64,000 nt of DNA, from contig NZ_SWBR01000001.1 in assembly GCF_005116505.1 (NCBI RefSeq), positions 372,001 to 436,000 of the forward strand, read 5' to 3'. Position numbers and translations under genes: made by a program. A model generated the notes under the pieces. The model was given only the letters and a program-made list of their open reading frames with translations, made no database searches and was not told the DNA's origin. The stretch's first letter is position 1. Each line of letters opens with the position of its first letter. This DNA comes from Pedobacter polaris (GTDB taxonomy: Bacteria; Bacteroidota; Bacteroidia; Sphingobacteriales; Sphingobacteriaceae). This document shows positions 56,195 through 64,000 of the stretch, piece by piece.

Positions 56195-57397
56195 TTAAAA
56201 TTTAAATTGAAGCCTAAAGGTAGTCCCAATATTTTGTTCACTTTCGCAGGTGCAGGTTCCATTCATCAAACCTACGTAACGTTTTACAATATTTAGCCCT
56301 AATCCAGTTCCTGGGATATCTCCAGTATTATGTGCTCTAAAAAATGGTTCGAATAAATTATTCATTTCTGTTGACGGTATCCCAATTCCATTGTCTTTTA
56401 CATCTATAATGAGCTCATGCTCATTCACAATGCTGTTAAACTGAATCATCGTATCTTCTCCAGAATATTTAATGGCATTCGAAATTAAGTTAATGATGCA
56501 GTTTTTAAGCAGGTTCTGATCCAAAAACACTTGGCCAGTAGTACCTTTGTGCTCATAAACGATCAACTGCTTTTGTTTGGTCATCAACTGCATTTCTTCG
56601 GCAATTTCTTCTGCAAAAGGAAAGATATCAAACCATTGTGCAGTCGGCTCTACCTTTCCTGCCTCTAATTTCTCCAAAGAAAGGAAATCGTTGAGGATGG
56701 TAGTGAGGTTATTGATAGCATTTTTAATTTTTGCTGTATGTTTCTCTACACTATCTACATCATTTTTCTCCACATATTTGTTGATTAACGAAGCTGACAG
56801 TTGTATGGAGCTTAATGGTGTTCTAAACTCATGAGAAGCCATAGAAACAAACCTAGTTTTTAATTGGTTTAGCTCTCTTTCTTTCTGAAATAGTGCATTT
56901 ACATGTTCTTTTGCAGTTTCGAGTTCATTAATTGATCGAATTAGCTCTTGCGTACGTTCTTTAATCTTCGACTCTAGTTCTTCGGTATAACTCTTGATTT
57001 TGATTTCATCTTCTTTCTGTCTACTCAGGTCGTGGATAAATCCAGTATAGATCCTTCGATCAGTGAATTTAATTTCGCTTACGCCTAGCCTAAAAGGGAA
57101 AATACTCCCATCTTTGCGCTGGCCAGTAACCTCGCGGCCAATGCCTATGATCTTTTTCTTTCCGGTTTGCTCATAATTAGCCAAATAGCTATCGTGCCTG
57201 CGTTTATCTGGTTCAGGCATGAGTACCGAAACATTTTTGCCCAACAATTCTTCTCTACTTGGATAGCCGAACAGTTCGAGCGCTGCTGGATTAATATTCT
57301 CTATCAATCCCCGATCATCAATCGTAATTATACCATCTATCGCATTCTCGATAATCGCGATCAATAACTTTTCTCTTTCCATTGCTAAAGTTTCCAT
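56195..57397 (-). CDS. fixL: FixL-like haem-PAS histidine kinase
   Basis: 400 residues, cytoplasmic, no membrane segment. PAS domain about 12-125 with VLMPEPDKRRHDSYL and KIIGIGREVTGQRKDGS. H68 aligns with the proximal haem ligand of rhizobial FixL (His200 in Bradyrhizobium) and R88 with its signalling arginine (Arg220); the 20-residue spacing is the same. A coiled-coil linker (about 130-180) leads to the H-box MASHEFRTPL (H189), NLISNAIKYS and DNGIGIPS. Predicted oxygen sensor phosphorylating the receiver of the fused regulator 79 bp downstream. Some FixL residues differ (Asn in place of Arg206). Confidence 0.85.
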   Translation of the reverse strand: METLAMEREKLLIAIIENAIDGIITIDDRGLIENINPAALELFGYPSREELLGKNVSVLMPEPDKRRHDSYLANYEQTGKKKIIGIGREVTGQRKDGSIFPFRLGVSEIKFTDRRIYTGFIHDLSRQKEDEIKIKSYTEELESKIKERTQELIRSINELETAKEHVNALFQKERELNQLKTRFVSMASHEFRTPLSSIQLSASLINKYVEKNDVDSVEKHTAKIKNAINNLTTILNDFLSLEKLEAGKVEPTAQWFDIFPFAEEIAEEMQLMTKQKQLIVYEHKGTTGQVFLDQNLLKNCIINLISNAIKYSGEDTMIQFNSIVNEHELIIDVKDNGIGIPSTEMNNLFEPFFRAHNTGDIPGTGLGLNIVKRYVGLMNGTCTCESEQNIGTTFRLQFKF

Positions 57398-57420
57398 TCA
57401 AATATAGCTCAAATTTTGCT

Positions 57421-59202
57421 TTAGATGGTTAGCCCATTTAACTTGGTTTCTGCCGAAAGCAATGGGGTATAAAACTTGTTTTCAAAAAGTTGTCCATCAA
57501 TAGAAAATTGGCTAAAAAGCTGCTTGTAATAGTCTATTCCTTCTAATAACTGCGTTTTGAACTTAATGAGTTGAGTTTCCTTCTTGCCGGTAAAATCCTC
57601 CAGCATGATCTTAATTTCAGTTTGGAGGTAATTCACATAGAGTTCTAATTCTTTGATCAGCATATTTGGGCGTTTCACTGTTTCTAATAAATTATATTTG
57701 CCATAAATGTGACCTACCATTTCATCTAACGAGTAAGTTTTTGAGAAATAAGCTAAATTTGGCCCAGGACAAATGGCTACTGCCATGCTTTCTTTTGGTT
57801 TAAGAATTCCAACTTTTTGGTAGGTAGAACTGCAGAGACCTTCGCAAAGGCACACCTTTTCAGTTATTCTATCCAATTGCTTTTCAAATTCTATAACAGA
57901 GAGTTCTTTATCCTTAAGTTCCTTAATTTTCAAATGCTGATATTCCCTTGAGGCAGTACAAATAGGCTCAGTTGTAAATTCGGTATTGGTACAAAGATAT
58001 TTTTTGGTACAGGGGCTTCCCGGTCGTCCTTTTTTAATCCGCTCCAACCGTTCCTTGTCTATACCACTGCCCTTAAAGTTATTAAAAAGCACACCTAAGG
58101 GTGATGAATTGCTAAGGTAATAAGAATCTTCGGTGGCATTAACCAGTTGATCTAGAGTTGATTCATCAACATTTGTTACTTCGGGCACTAACAAAAACGG
58201 ACTTCCCCAACCGGTGGAATCCAATTGATAATGCACAAGTAAAAATTCGTTTTCTGCTGCTGTACCAATTCCTCCTTGAACACTTACGCGCTGACTGGGT
58301 AAAGTAACCGAGTCGATTCCTTTTGTTAACAAACCTGCACAATACAATGAAAAAAGTTCTTCAATCATCTGCTTTTTCATTTGCTTAAATTCTTCCAGTA
58401 TGGGCCCAAGTAGGTAGCCTGCTGTAGCAAAGGCATGCCCTCCACAGTTCAATCCACTTTCTATCCTAAATTCCGAAACCCATAGTCCTTTTTTTGCTAA
58501 AAACTTGGCCTGTATAAATGCCGATCTAAAATCGCTAACTTTTAAAATGATCCTCTTTTTCAACACCTTATTTTCATTTGGGAAGAAATCATCAAATTGC
58601 TCGAGGTAACTATATAAACGTGGATTCATCCCTGCTGATAACACTACAGATGAATTTAACCTGCTGTTTGCAAATCCACGAAGTGCAGATAAGGCATCAC
58701 TATTCTCATCTCCAGTAATTTCAGCACCATTTTCGTGATTGACACGATCTACCTTAGCCATGATATTAACGTCTATGGCTCCTTTTTCCATCCGATTGCG
58801 CAAGATATTTTGAAAAATGATTTTTCGTTCGCCTGCTGGATAGTCCATCATTAGCTCATATCCTTGCTTCAGTTGCGAATCGTCTGGGAGCATTTCAAAA
58901 TAGCGACAAAGCTCGTTTCCTTCTTCAAATGGAAGTTGTTTTAAGGCTTCAAAATCTTTGTTTACAATTTGATCTAGTAGATTAAGGTAACAGGTAATTC
59001 TTCTTGCCCTACTATCAGGGCTTCCTTTAACAATTGGCACATATATATCTCCTCGTTTTTGGTTATGATAGCTTCTCATGCGTTCGATGAGTTCATCGTC
59101 TACAATTGATACTACTGAGGAAATGCCATATTTAGCCACTTGAAGTGGCGTATCGATTGAAAAACCAAGGCCTAGCACTGGGATATGAAATTTGTGTACC
59201 AT
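57421..59202 (-). CDS. Uncharacterised 593-residue protein, NMO-like TIM-barrel features and Cys clusters
   Basis: Start taken at the ATG at 59202; a TTG nine codons upstream is inside the promoter. The N-terminus (PVLGLGFSIDTPLQVAKYGISS) and the segments LNCGGHAF (about 252-259) and VQGGIG (about 308-313) recall the FMN-binding TIM barrel of nitronate monooxygenase-like proteins. The C-terminal third carries C398-x5-C404-x10-C415 and C451-x-C453-x3-C457, then C478PGPN, suggesting an iron-sulfur or zinc site. No signal or membrane segment. It heads the operon with fixL-like and fused-regulator genes, 23 bp before the kinase. Function unknown; a redox or flavin enzyme is inferred. Confidence 0.65.
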   Translation of the reverse strand: MVHKFHIPVLGLGFSIDTPLQVAKYGISSVVSIVDDELIERMRSYHNQKRGDIYVPIVKGSPDSRARRITCYLNLLDQIVNKDFEALKQLPFEEGNELCRYFEMLPDDSQLKQGYELMMDYPAGERKIIFQNILRNRMEKGAIDVNIMAKVDRVNHENGAEITGDENSDALSALRGFANSRLNSSVVLSAGMNPRLYSYLEQFDDFFPNENKVLKKRIILKVSDFRSAFIQAKFLAKKGLWVSEFRIESGLNCGGHAFATAGYLLGPILEEFKQMKKQMIEELFSLYCAGLLTKGIDSVTLPSQRVSVQGGIGTAAENEFLLVHYQLDSTGWGSPFLLVPEVTNVDESTLDQLVNATEDSYYLSNSSPLGVLFNNFKGSGIDKERLERIKKGRPGSPCTKKYLCTNTEFTTEPICTASREYQHLKIKELKDKELSVIEFEKQLDRITEKVCLCEGLCSSTYQKVGILKPKESMAVAICPGPNLAYFSKTYSLDEMVGHIYGKYNLLETVKRPNMLIKELELYVNYLQTEIKIMLEDFTGKKETQLIKFKTQLLEGIDYYKQLFSQFSIDGQLFENKFYTPLLSAETKLNGLTI

Positions 59203-59226
59203 TTGATGTTGTTGCTGTTTATGTCC

Positions 59227-59291
59227 CAAAAGTATTGGCTCTCCTCAAATCCGGCTGGAGGTTACATCACCAAAAAAAATGATCTTGGTCA
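59227..59291 (-). promoter_or_regulatory. FNR-like box and -7 element of the 593-residue protein-fixL operon
   Basis: CAAAAGTA (59227-59234; minus strand TACTTTTG) precedes the ATG by 24 bp. Exactly 45 bp upstream is TGAT-CTTG-GTCA (59280-59291), 7 of 8 to the core. The operon that encodes the fused regulator thus seems to be autoregulated. Confidence 0.65.
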
Positions 59292-59363
59292 CTCTTTCTG
59301 AACTGAACGTAAAATGGTGTGCATAAAGCGAGATTCTGCAATTGGCAATAATCATTTTAAGAA

Positions 59364-59407
59364 GTGATCATCATCAGTATTTCGAAGAACAGGTTTGCAG
59401 AACTTTA
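59364..59407 (+). promoter_or_regulatory. Candidate FNR-like box before the small membrane protein and Usp genes
   Basis: TGAT-CATC-ATCA (59365-59376) is a perfect core palindrome, with flanks GTGAT...ATCAG. A weak -7-like GAACTTTA (59400-59407) lies 23 bp downstream, i.e. 22 bp closer than the other boxes (two helical turns), compatible with a different activation class. The palindrome is in the divergent spacer and could serve either side. Confidence 0.45.
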
Positions 59408-59426
59408 CATTATCAAACCAAATCAC

Positions 59427-59552
59427 ATGAAAACATATTACACGGCGTCGTCCACTAAAAAGAAAGATGATACCAATACCATACTAATTATTGGAATTAT
59501 CATATTGTTATTGCAGCTTACCTTTCATCTTTCGGTGGGTGTGAGCTATTAA
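59427..59552 (+). CDS. Small single-helix membrane protein
   Basis: 41 residues from the ATG at 59427. A charged, threonine-rich start (KKKDDTN) is followed by one hydrophobic helix (TILIIGIIILLLQLTFHL). It lies 14 bp upstream of the Usp gene, with an FNR-like box before it. Short and not recognised; a longer frame with an upstream start exists but overlaps the regulatory site. Probably real by context. Confidence 0.55.
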   Translation: MKTYYTASSTKKKDDTNTILIIGIIILLLQLTFHLSVGVSY

Positions 59553-59565
59553 ATATATCATTGTT

Positions 59566-60438
59566 ATGAAAAAGATCCTTGTTCCAATAGATTATTCTAC
59601 CTATTCGGATAATGCTGTTCATTATGCCATTGAAATTGCAAAAAAAATTAATGCCGAGATTCATCTTTGCCACGGACTCGAAGTTTCAGAACTCATTCCT
59701 ATGGCTGGAATAATGATGTGGCCAACGGAAAACTTTAGCGAAATCAAAGAAGATTCTGATAAAGATTTGCAAAAATATATCGACAAATTAAAAAACAATA
59801 CCCTACTTAGTACCCCCTATTTCCCGAACATTACATTTAGTAGTGAAACAGGGTCGGTCAAACAGATTGTAGACAAACTAAAAGGTGAGCAACATTTCGA
59901 TCTTGTTATAATGGGCCTAGCAGGAGCAGGTAAACTCCAACGATTTTTCTTGGGTAGCAACAGTCGTGATGTAATTGAGAAAACAAATATTCCGATACTA
60001 TTGGTTCCCAAAGCAACCGTTTATAGGCCACTCAAAAAAATTGCTTTTGCTACAGATTTGAATGAAAGTGATCTGAATTCTATCCATGCTATTGCTAGGT
60101 TATTTTGCCTTTACGATCCAGAAATTCTATTGGCGCATGTGGCTAATGAGTTTTCTGATTTTCATGAGCCTAGAAGCAAATCAAACCTTTTCCTAAATAG
60201 GGTAACGTGTAACATCAATTATTCAAAGATTTATTATAGACACATTAATGCTACCAATGTTGAGGAAGGTCTAAAATGGCTTGCCGAAAATGGGCAAGTT
60301 GATATGTTGGGCATGATCCATCGTCATCCTAGCATGTTCGCCAGAATTTTAGAAGGTAGCCATACCCAAAAACTGGCACAAACTGTTCATCTTCCACTAT
60401 TGGTAATGCCTGAAGACAAAACACTTATCGGGTGGTAA
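59566..60438 (+). CDS. Universal stress protein, tandem UspA domains
   Basis: 290 residues. First Usp domain about 1-148 with ILVPIDYSTYSDNAV and the ATP-site motif GLAGAGKLQRFFLGSNSRDVI (split: GLAGAGKLQRF and FLGSNSRD); second domain about 155-285, with IAFATDLNES and HPSMFARILEGSHTQKLA, less well preserved. Tandem Usp proteins respond to energy or oxygen stress. Downstream of a small membrane protein, divergent from the fixL operon. Confidence 0.93.
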   Translation: MKKILVPIDYSTYSDNAVHYAIEIAKKINAEIHLCHGLEVSELIPMAGIMMWPTENFSEIKEDSDKDLQKYIDKLKNNTLLSTPYFPNITFSSETGSVKQIVDKLKGEQHFDLVIMGLAGAGKLQRFFLGSNSRDVIEKTNIPILLVPKATVYRPLKKIAFATDLNESDLNSIHAIARLFCLYDPEILLAHVANEFSDFHEPRSKSNLFLNRVTCNINYSKIYYRHINATNVEEGLKWLAENGQVDMLGMIHRHPSMFARILEGSHTQKLAQTVHLPLLVMPEDKTLIGW

Positions 60439-60768
60439 TAGAAGGATAGAAATAAGAGAGCTGCAAGCCTACTTTGGCTAGAGCTCAGAAAGGCAATGGT
60501 ACTGGTTAAACAGTTATACTTGCAAACATAAGTTAGAGAACTCCAAATGTACTACATCAAACTATCGATATCATAACCGAATCTGTGCTGGGAAATATGA
60601 ATCCCTAGAAAATTGGTTGGATATTAATATAGGATTGGACGCTCCTGCGGTTTCATATAAATCCCCGCTTTTAAATAATTTACCAAAGATTCTAAACATA
60701 AGTATTTACCTTACGGCGATTTCGTAGGACAATTAATTTTCTTTATATTGCTAAATAATCACCGAATT
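60439..60768. other. Gene-free spacer
   Basis: 330 bp without a reading frame that looks coding, without a clear terminator after the usp gene and without a clear promoter match for the next gene. Nothing further seen. Confidence 0.5.
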
Positions 60769-61923
60769 ATGCAAAGAAATTGCTGCCTCTTTTTTTTCAT
60801 TCTAATTTTTAATATTGAAAATTTGAAAGCACAAATACCTCAAGTTTTGAATAATAGTTATGCCAATTTGAAAGCACTCAAGAGCCTTAGTTATTGTACT
60901 AATTTTACCGAGGAAAATCCTTTTAATCCCGGAGATTTCTTTAGGGGCACAACCAAAAGCCAAATTTCATACAATGATAATAGTTCTGTTAATTTCAAAA
61001 AAGAGGAAAGAAACATAAATTTGGGACAGATATTTACAAGAGAAATATACAACAATAGCAAGCTCCATACTTTTGATTTAGTTGATAGTACCTATACTAA
61101 AGATGATATTAAAGGTGGAGTTAAAAGTGAACTGCATGAAATCATTTCAGGCACCCTAATACTTTTGCGGAAAAACCCTTCTAAAATTCTTCAATATAAT
61201 GACACATTGTTTAATGGAAAGAAGTGCTACCAATTTTTGATCAAAGCCTATGACACCCTAGCAAATGGCAATCATGATTATACTTTTAAAACTGTTTTAA
61301 TTGAGAAACACTCATTGATGCCTGTTTATTACAAAGAAATTGGTGCTGGAACTGCTTTTAAAGATGGTTTTCCCATAGGCAGGTTAAAATTTTTTATTGA
61401 AAAGAGCTTTATAGATATTAAGGTAAATGAATTAATAGTTGATACTGAAATTAAAACTGATGGTTTTCATGAGCTCAACACCAGTATGTTGAATGTCGGT
61501 GAAATTGCCCCACCAATTGATGTAATTCCAATAGCTAATGATGAGCTAAATGATATTAGCGTGTTGAAAGCTCCAGTTAAGTTAGTTGTTTTCGGTTCCA
61601 CTACTTGTTCGGCAAATCCATTATCAAACCCAATGTTAAATCGGTTACATTCTAAATATTCCACGAAGCCATTTTCCATAGTGAATATTTACACAGGGGA
61701 CAAAGTGGAGCAGATTACAAAATATGTACAAAATAATAGCTTAAAATTTCCGGTTTTTTTTGGAACTAGATTACTAAGAGCCAAATTTAAAACTGTGGGT
61801 ACACCCAATTTTTACCTTATTGATCCGAATGGCAGAATCGTAGCAAGCATAAGCGGCTATAGTAACTCCTTGGAAGAAGAATTGACAACAAAAATAGATA
61901 CGCTGCTCAAAAAAATTTATTGA
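60769..61923 (+). CDS. Exported thioredoxin-fold (TlpA-like) protein lacking a CxxC pair
   Basis: 384 residues from the ATG at 60769; an in-frame TTG lies 21 bp upstream. Signal peptide ending near NLKAQ. About 30-235 is an unrecognised beta-rich domain. About 250-380 is a TlpA/AhpC-type thioredoxin fold: VGEIAPPIDV, KLVVFGSTTCSANPLSNPML, then VGTPNFYLIDPNGRIVASISGY with the cis-proline TP. The active site is C-S-A-N, so the second cysteine is missing and it cannot act as a dithiol oxidoreductase. Stand-alone gene. Confidence 0.75.
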   Translation: MQRNCCLFFFILIFNIENLKAQIPQVLNNSYANLKALKSLSYCTNFTEENPFNPGDFFRGTTKSQISYNDNSSVNFKKEERNINLGQIFTREIYNNSKLHTFDLVDSTYTKDDIKGGVKSELHEIISGTLILLRKNPSKILQYNDTLFNGKKCYQFLIKAYDTLANGNHDYTFKTVLIEKHSLMPVYYKEIGAGTAFKDGFPIGRLKFFIEKSFIDIKVNELIVDTEIKTDGFHELNTSMLNVGEIAPPIDVIPIANDELNDISVLKAPVKLVVFGSTTCSANPLSNPMLNRLHSKYSTKPFSIVNIYTGDKVEQITKYVQNNSLKFPVFFGTRLLRAKFKTVGTPNFYLIDPNGRIVASISGYSNSLEEELTTKIDTLLKKIY

Positions 61924-62731
61924 GTTATGAACTACCTTCATAAGCTTGTCCATTGAGTTTTTTATCCTTAATATAGCTGTTGATCTATAATAAACCTTTC
62001 CATTTTCCAAGAGAACAACACTATCTATTAAATCAAAACCTTTTATATCAACTTTAACCTTAAACTCTCCGCAAACTCACTTTGTAAAGATGCAAAACAG
62101 AAATAGGCATCCGGATCACTATCAAGTATAAATTGTATAAATCCATTCATAGGTAACAAACGCAATCAAATACTATGATAGATTTTTTTGTTTTACTTTC
62201 TCAGAGCAATAGTTGTCCAACATTTTAATTATTTTCTGATTTGTAAGTGAATTTTTAATATGGTTTAATGGTAAAATAATAGAGAATTTTAAACGTAAAT
62301 CTTAAGATGTTTGAACTAGCAACTATAAATCAATACAATTCTTGAATACCATTCAGCTGTTTAATTATAACTAATAAATATAGTGGGTTAGATACTTGTG
62401 TAATGAATACCTAGTTTCATGTAGGAAAAGCACCTTTATATAAAGTTTTTTGATTATTACAAAATCGTTACATAAATTGCAATTTCAGATTGGCCTTCCA
62501 AATCAAGATAGATATTAATTCTAAGTAAAGAAAACACTATCGTATTGAAAAAATGGCAATCGTTACTTTTTTAGAGCTCTTGAGATCAGTGAGTAATAAA
62601 AACTAATTAGGTAGATGAGTTATGATGGTCATTTAGAATTTTTAAACCCCTTTGTAATAATATTCACAGATATTCAGCATTAATTCTTTTACCAATATAT
62701 TCACATCATAATATCCAAAAACAATTTACAC
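61924..62731. other. Long gene-poor spacer with a possible frameshifted gene remnant
   Basis: 808 bp before the LytTR gene. On the minus strand, 62150 down to about 61925, two overlapping reading frames read like protein (MNGFIQFILDSDPDAY in one; KVDIKGFDLIDSVVLL in the next) and could be one short gene broken by a frameshift near 62050. The frame then runs antisense into the upstream gene. The remainder (62200-62731) is AT-rich with no gene. Confidence 0.3.
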
Positions 62732-63466
62732 ATGTATACCTGCTTAATAATAGATGATGAACAGCGTGTAATTTCTTCACTCTCGGATTATATTTCTGGA
62801 ATGCCACAGTTGCATTTGATTAAAAGTTATACTGATCCAGAATTGGCTGTACGAGATATTGAGAATGGGGACATTATAGACTTTTTATTTCTCGATGTAG
62901 ATATGCCTAAGCTGAGTGGACTCGAAATAGCGGCGATGATTAGGCACAAAGTTCGTTGTCTCGTTTTTGCAACCGCACATACCAAATATGGATATCAGGC
63001 TTTTGAACTTGAAGGAGATGCATTTTTATTAAAGCCATACAGCTTCTCAAAATTTGAACTCACTATAAGCAAATTAATTGCAAACAAGCTCCTTACCAAG
63101 CCGACGCAGTTGTCCAGAGAGTTTTTTATGGTAAAGAACAAAGACAACAACTACGTTATGCAAAAAGTTATATTTGCTGATATTATTGCTGTAGAGAGCA
63201 AAAAGAATTACATTAAAATACACACTGTTTCATGCGATGTAACTGCTTACCTGACTTTAGCTGAAATGATTGTGATACTTCAAAACCAATCTGGATTTGC
63301 TCAGTTCCATCGCAGTTTTGTGATTGGTATTAATCATATTAATTCAATAGATGGAAGTTCGATTAGCATGTCTCAGGGATTACGTTTCAACGTAGGGGAT
63401 TCATATCGCCATTCATTTCTGGAATTTTTAGCCAACTATTCTATAAGAACAGAAAGAGGACGATAA
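62732..63466 (+). CDS. LytTR-family response regulator
   Basis: 244 residues. Receiver with acidic DDE at 8-10, phospho-acceptor D56 in FLFLDVDMPKLSG, and K104 in FLLKPYSFS. LytTR DNA-binding domain about 135-240, with IIAVESKKNYIKIHT and FAQFHRSFVIGINHI. Such regulators usually pair with a 7TM or His_kinase-domain sensor next to them; none is present within the window. Target genes unknown. Confidence 0.93.
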   Translation: MYTCLIIDDEQRVISSLSDYISGMPQLHLIKSYTDPELAVRDIENGDIIDFLFLDVDMPKLSGLEIAAMIRHKVRCLVFATAHTKYGYQAFELEGDAFLLKPYSFSKFELTISKLIANKLLTKPTQLSREFFMVKNKDNNYVMQKVIFADIIAVESKKNYIKIHTVSCDVTAYLTLAEMIVILQNQSGFAQFHRSFVIGINHINSIDGSSISMSQGLRFNVGDSYRHSFLEFLANYSIRTERGR

Positions 63467-63751
63467 TACAAACTATACCTATTCAATAAAATAATTCTGA
63501 ATATTCATTTACCTGGAAAGCTAAAACAGTAGTTGATATTAGATAATTGCCATCCAATATTTGCATTATCACTCTTAGTATCTAAAAGGTTAAGTAATAA
63601 TTTGACTACTCCATCCCCCGTGTTCATCAAGGAAAAACGCTGACTTAACAAGGAATATTTGTCTTACGTGTAGAAATGAGTTTTAAAATACAATTCTATT
63701 TAAATTAGAAATGAAATGTTAGTCTATAACGGTTGCTAAATTAGCTATCTC

Positions 63752-64000
63752 ATGAAAAAAACTAGTTTTATAAAATTAAGTTTATTTTATTTCGCTTGTT
63801 TCCATCTTTCCTTAATCCTATTGGTTGTTCTTGGAGATTCCATTACTGGAATGCAGTATTTACTTGCTAGTAAAACGTCAATTAAAATAGATTCAAAAGA
63901 TATGGTCAGCCGAGCAAAAAAATGTCTTCGTGAGACTTTAACACTACCAGGAATATATCATTACTCTTTATTTAGCGGTTGCGACGCTGGTTATAATTAC
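63752..64000 (+). CDS. Hypothetical protein, 5' part only
   Basis: An open frame from ATG at 63752 to the window end (83 residues). A hydrophobic signal or membrane segment at about 8-28 (LSLFYFACFHLSLILLVVLG), then a soluble part with CLRETLTLPGIYHY. Not recognised. Cut by the window edge. Confidence 0.55.
   Translation, partial: MKKTSFIKLSLFYFACFHLSLILLVVLGDSITGMQYLLASKTSIKIDSKDMVSRAKKCLRETLTLPGIYHYSLFSGCDAGYNY

Noticed and set aside
59364..59552. Longer 62-codon version of the small membrane protein gene
   Set aside because: Its start overlaps the FNR-like palindrome and the promoter region, and the extra residues do not look coding. The ATG at 59427 is preferred.
61774..62010. Minus-strand open frame of 78 codons with a TTG start
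   Set aside because: Its second half is antisense to the thioredoxin-fold gene. Only the first part may belong to a remnant, so it is listed as a finding and not as a gene.

Overview
The window looks like a chromosome segment of a Bacteroidota bacterium, most likely family Sphingobacteriaceae (Pedobacter-like). The DNA is AT-rich. Promoter-like octamers follow the Bacteroidota -7 consensus TAnnTTTG, and clear Shine-Dalgarno sites are absent. The gene families point the same way: a GLPGLI protein beside an outer-membrane beta-barrel protein, a CcoN-CcoO fusion, M56/BlaR1 peptidases with TonB C-terminal domains, and a three-gene sdhCAB operon. No rRNA, tRNA, insertion sequence, prophage or CRISPR array was seen. 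The genus is an inference.

Layout. 1-6 kb: a beta-CASP RNA nuclease (cut by the window edge), then a BlaI repressor, an M56 membrane peptidase and three exported TonB-C-domain proteins in one unit. 6-10 kb: succinate dehydrogenase sdhCAB. 10-16 kb: DegP-like protease, dapF, a spacer with palindromic repeats, and a PIF1-like helicase. 16-22 kb: outer-membrane barrel plus GLPGLI protein, then a RprXY-like two-component system. 22-27 kb: a DUF3127 protein, an RlmL-like methyltransferase, an XRE regulator, an HD hydrolase and a radical-SAM/TIGR03915 DNA-repair pair. 27-31 kb: a phosphate module (PhoR-like kinase, DUF47 protein, PiT transporter) with Pho-box-like repeats. 31-38.5 kb: ExbD, Cu-Zn SOD, a LacI regulator with a GH109-like enzyme, an M1 peptidase and a HAD hydrolase.

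38.6-60.4 kb is the most coherent region: a microaerobic respiration island. It holds cbb3 oxidase (ccoNO-Q-P-G-H plus a SafE-like protein), the assembly genes ccoI and ccoS, hemN, a truncated haemoglobin, a UspA protein, two YceI proteins with a porin, and a CoA-transferase. It also encodes its own control: a FixL-like kinase whose PAS domain keeps the haem ligand and the regulatory arginine, and a single protein joining a receiver to a CRP/FNR-type DNA-binding domain with the FNR-like reading motif E-x-x-S-R. FNR-like half-sites (TGAY-N4-RTCA) lie exactly 45 bp upstream of a -7 octamer in front of four operons of the island. A fifth copy, one base off consensus, sits at the same spacing before the CoA-transferase operon. 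Two weaker sites precede the haemoglobin and the Usp genes. Together they suggest one small oxygen-responsive regulon that includes two poorly understood proteins: a 593-residue cysteine-rich protein, and a 2-hydroxyacid-dehydrogenase-like protein that lacks its NAD domain.

60.4-64 kb is gene-poor: a thioredoxin-fold exported protein, an 800-bp gap with a possible gene remnant, a LytTR response regulator and the start of an unknown protein.
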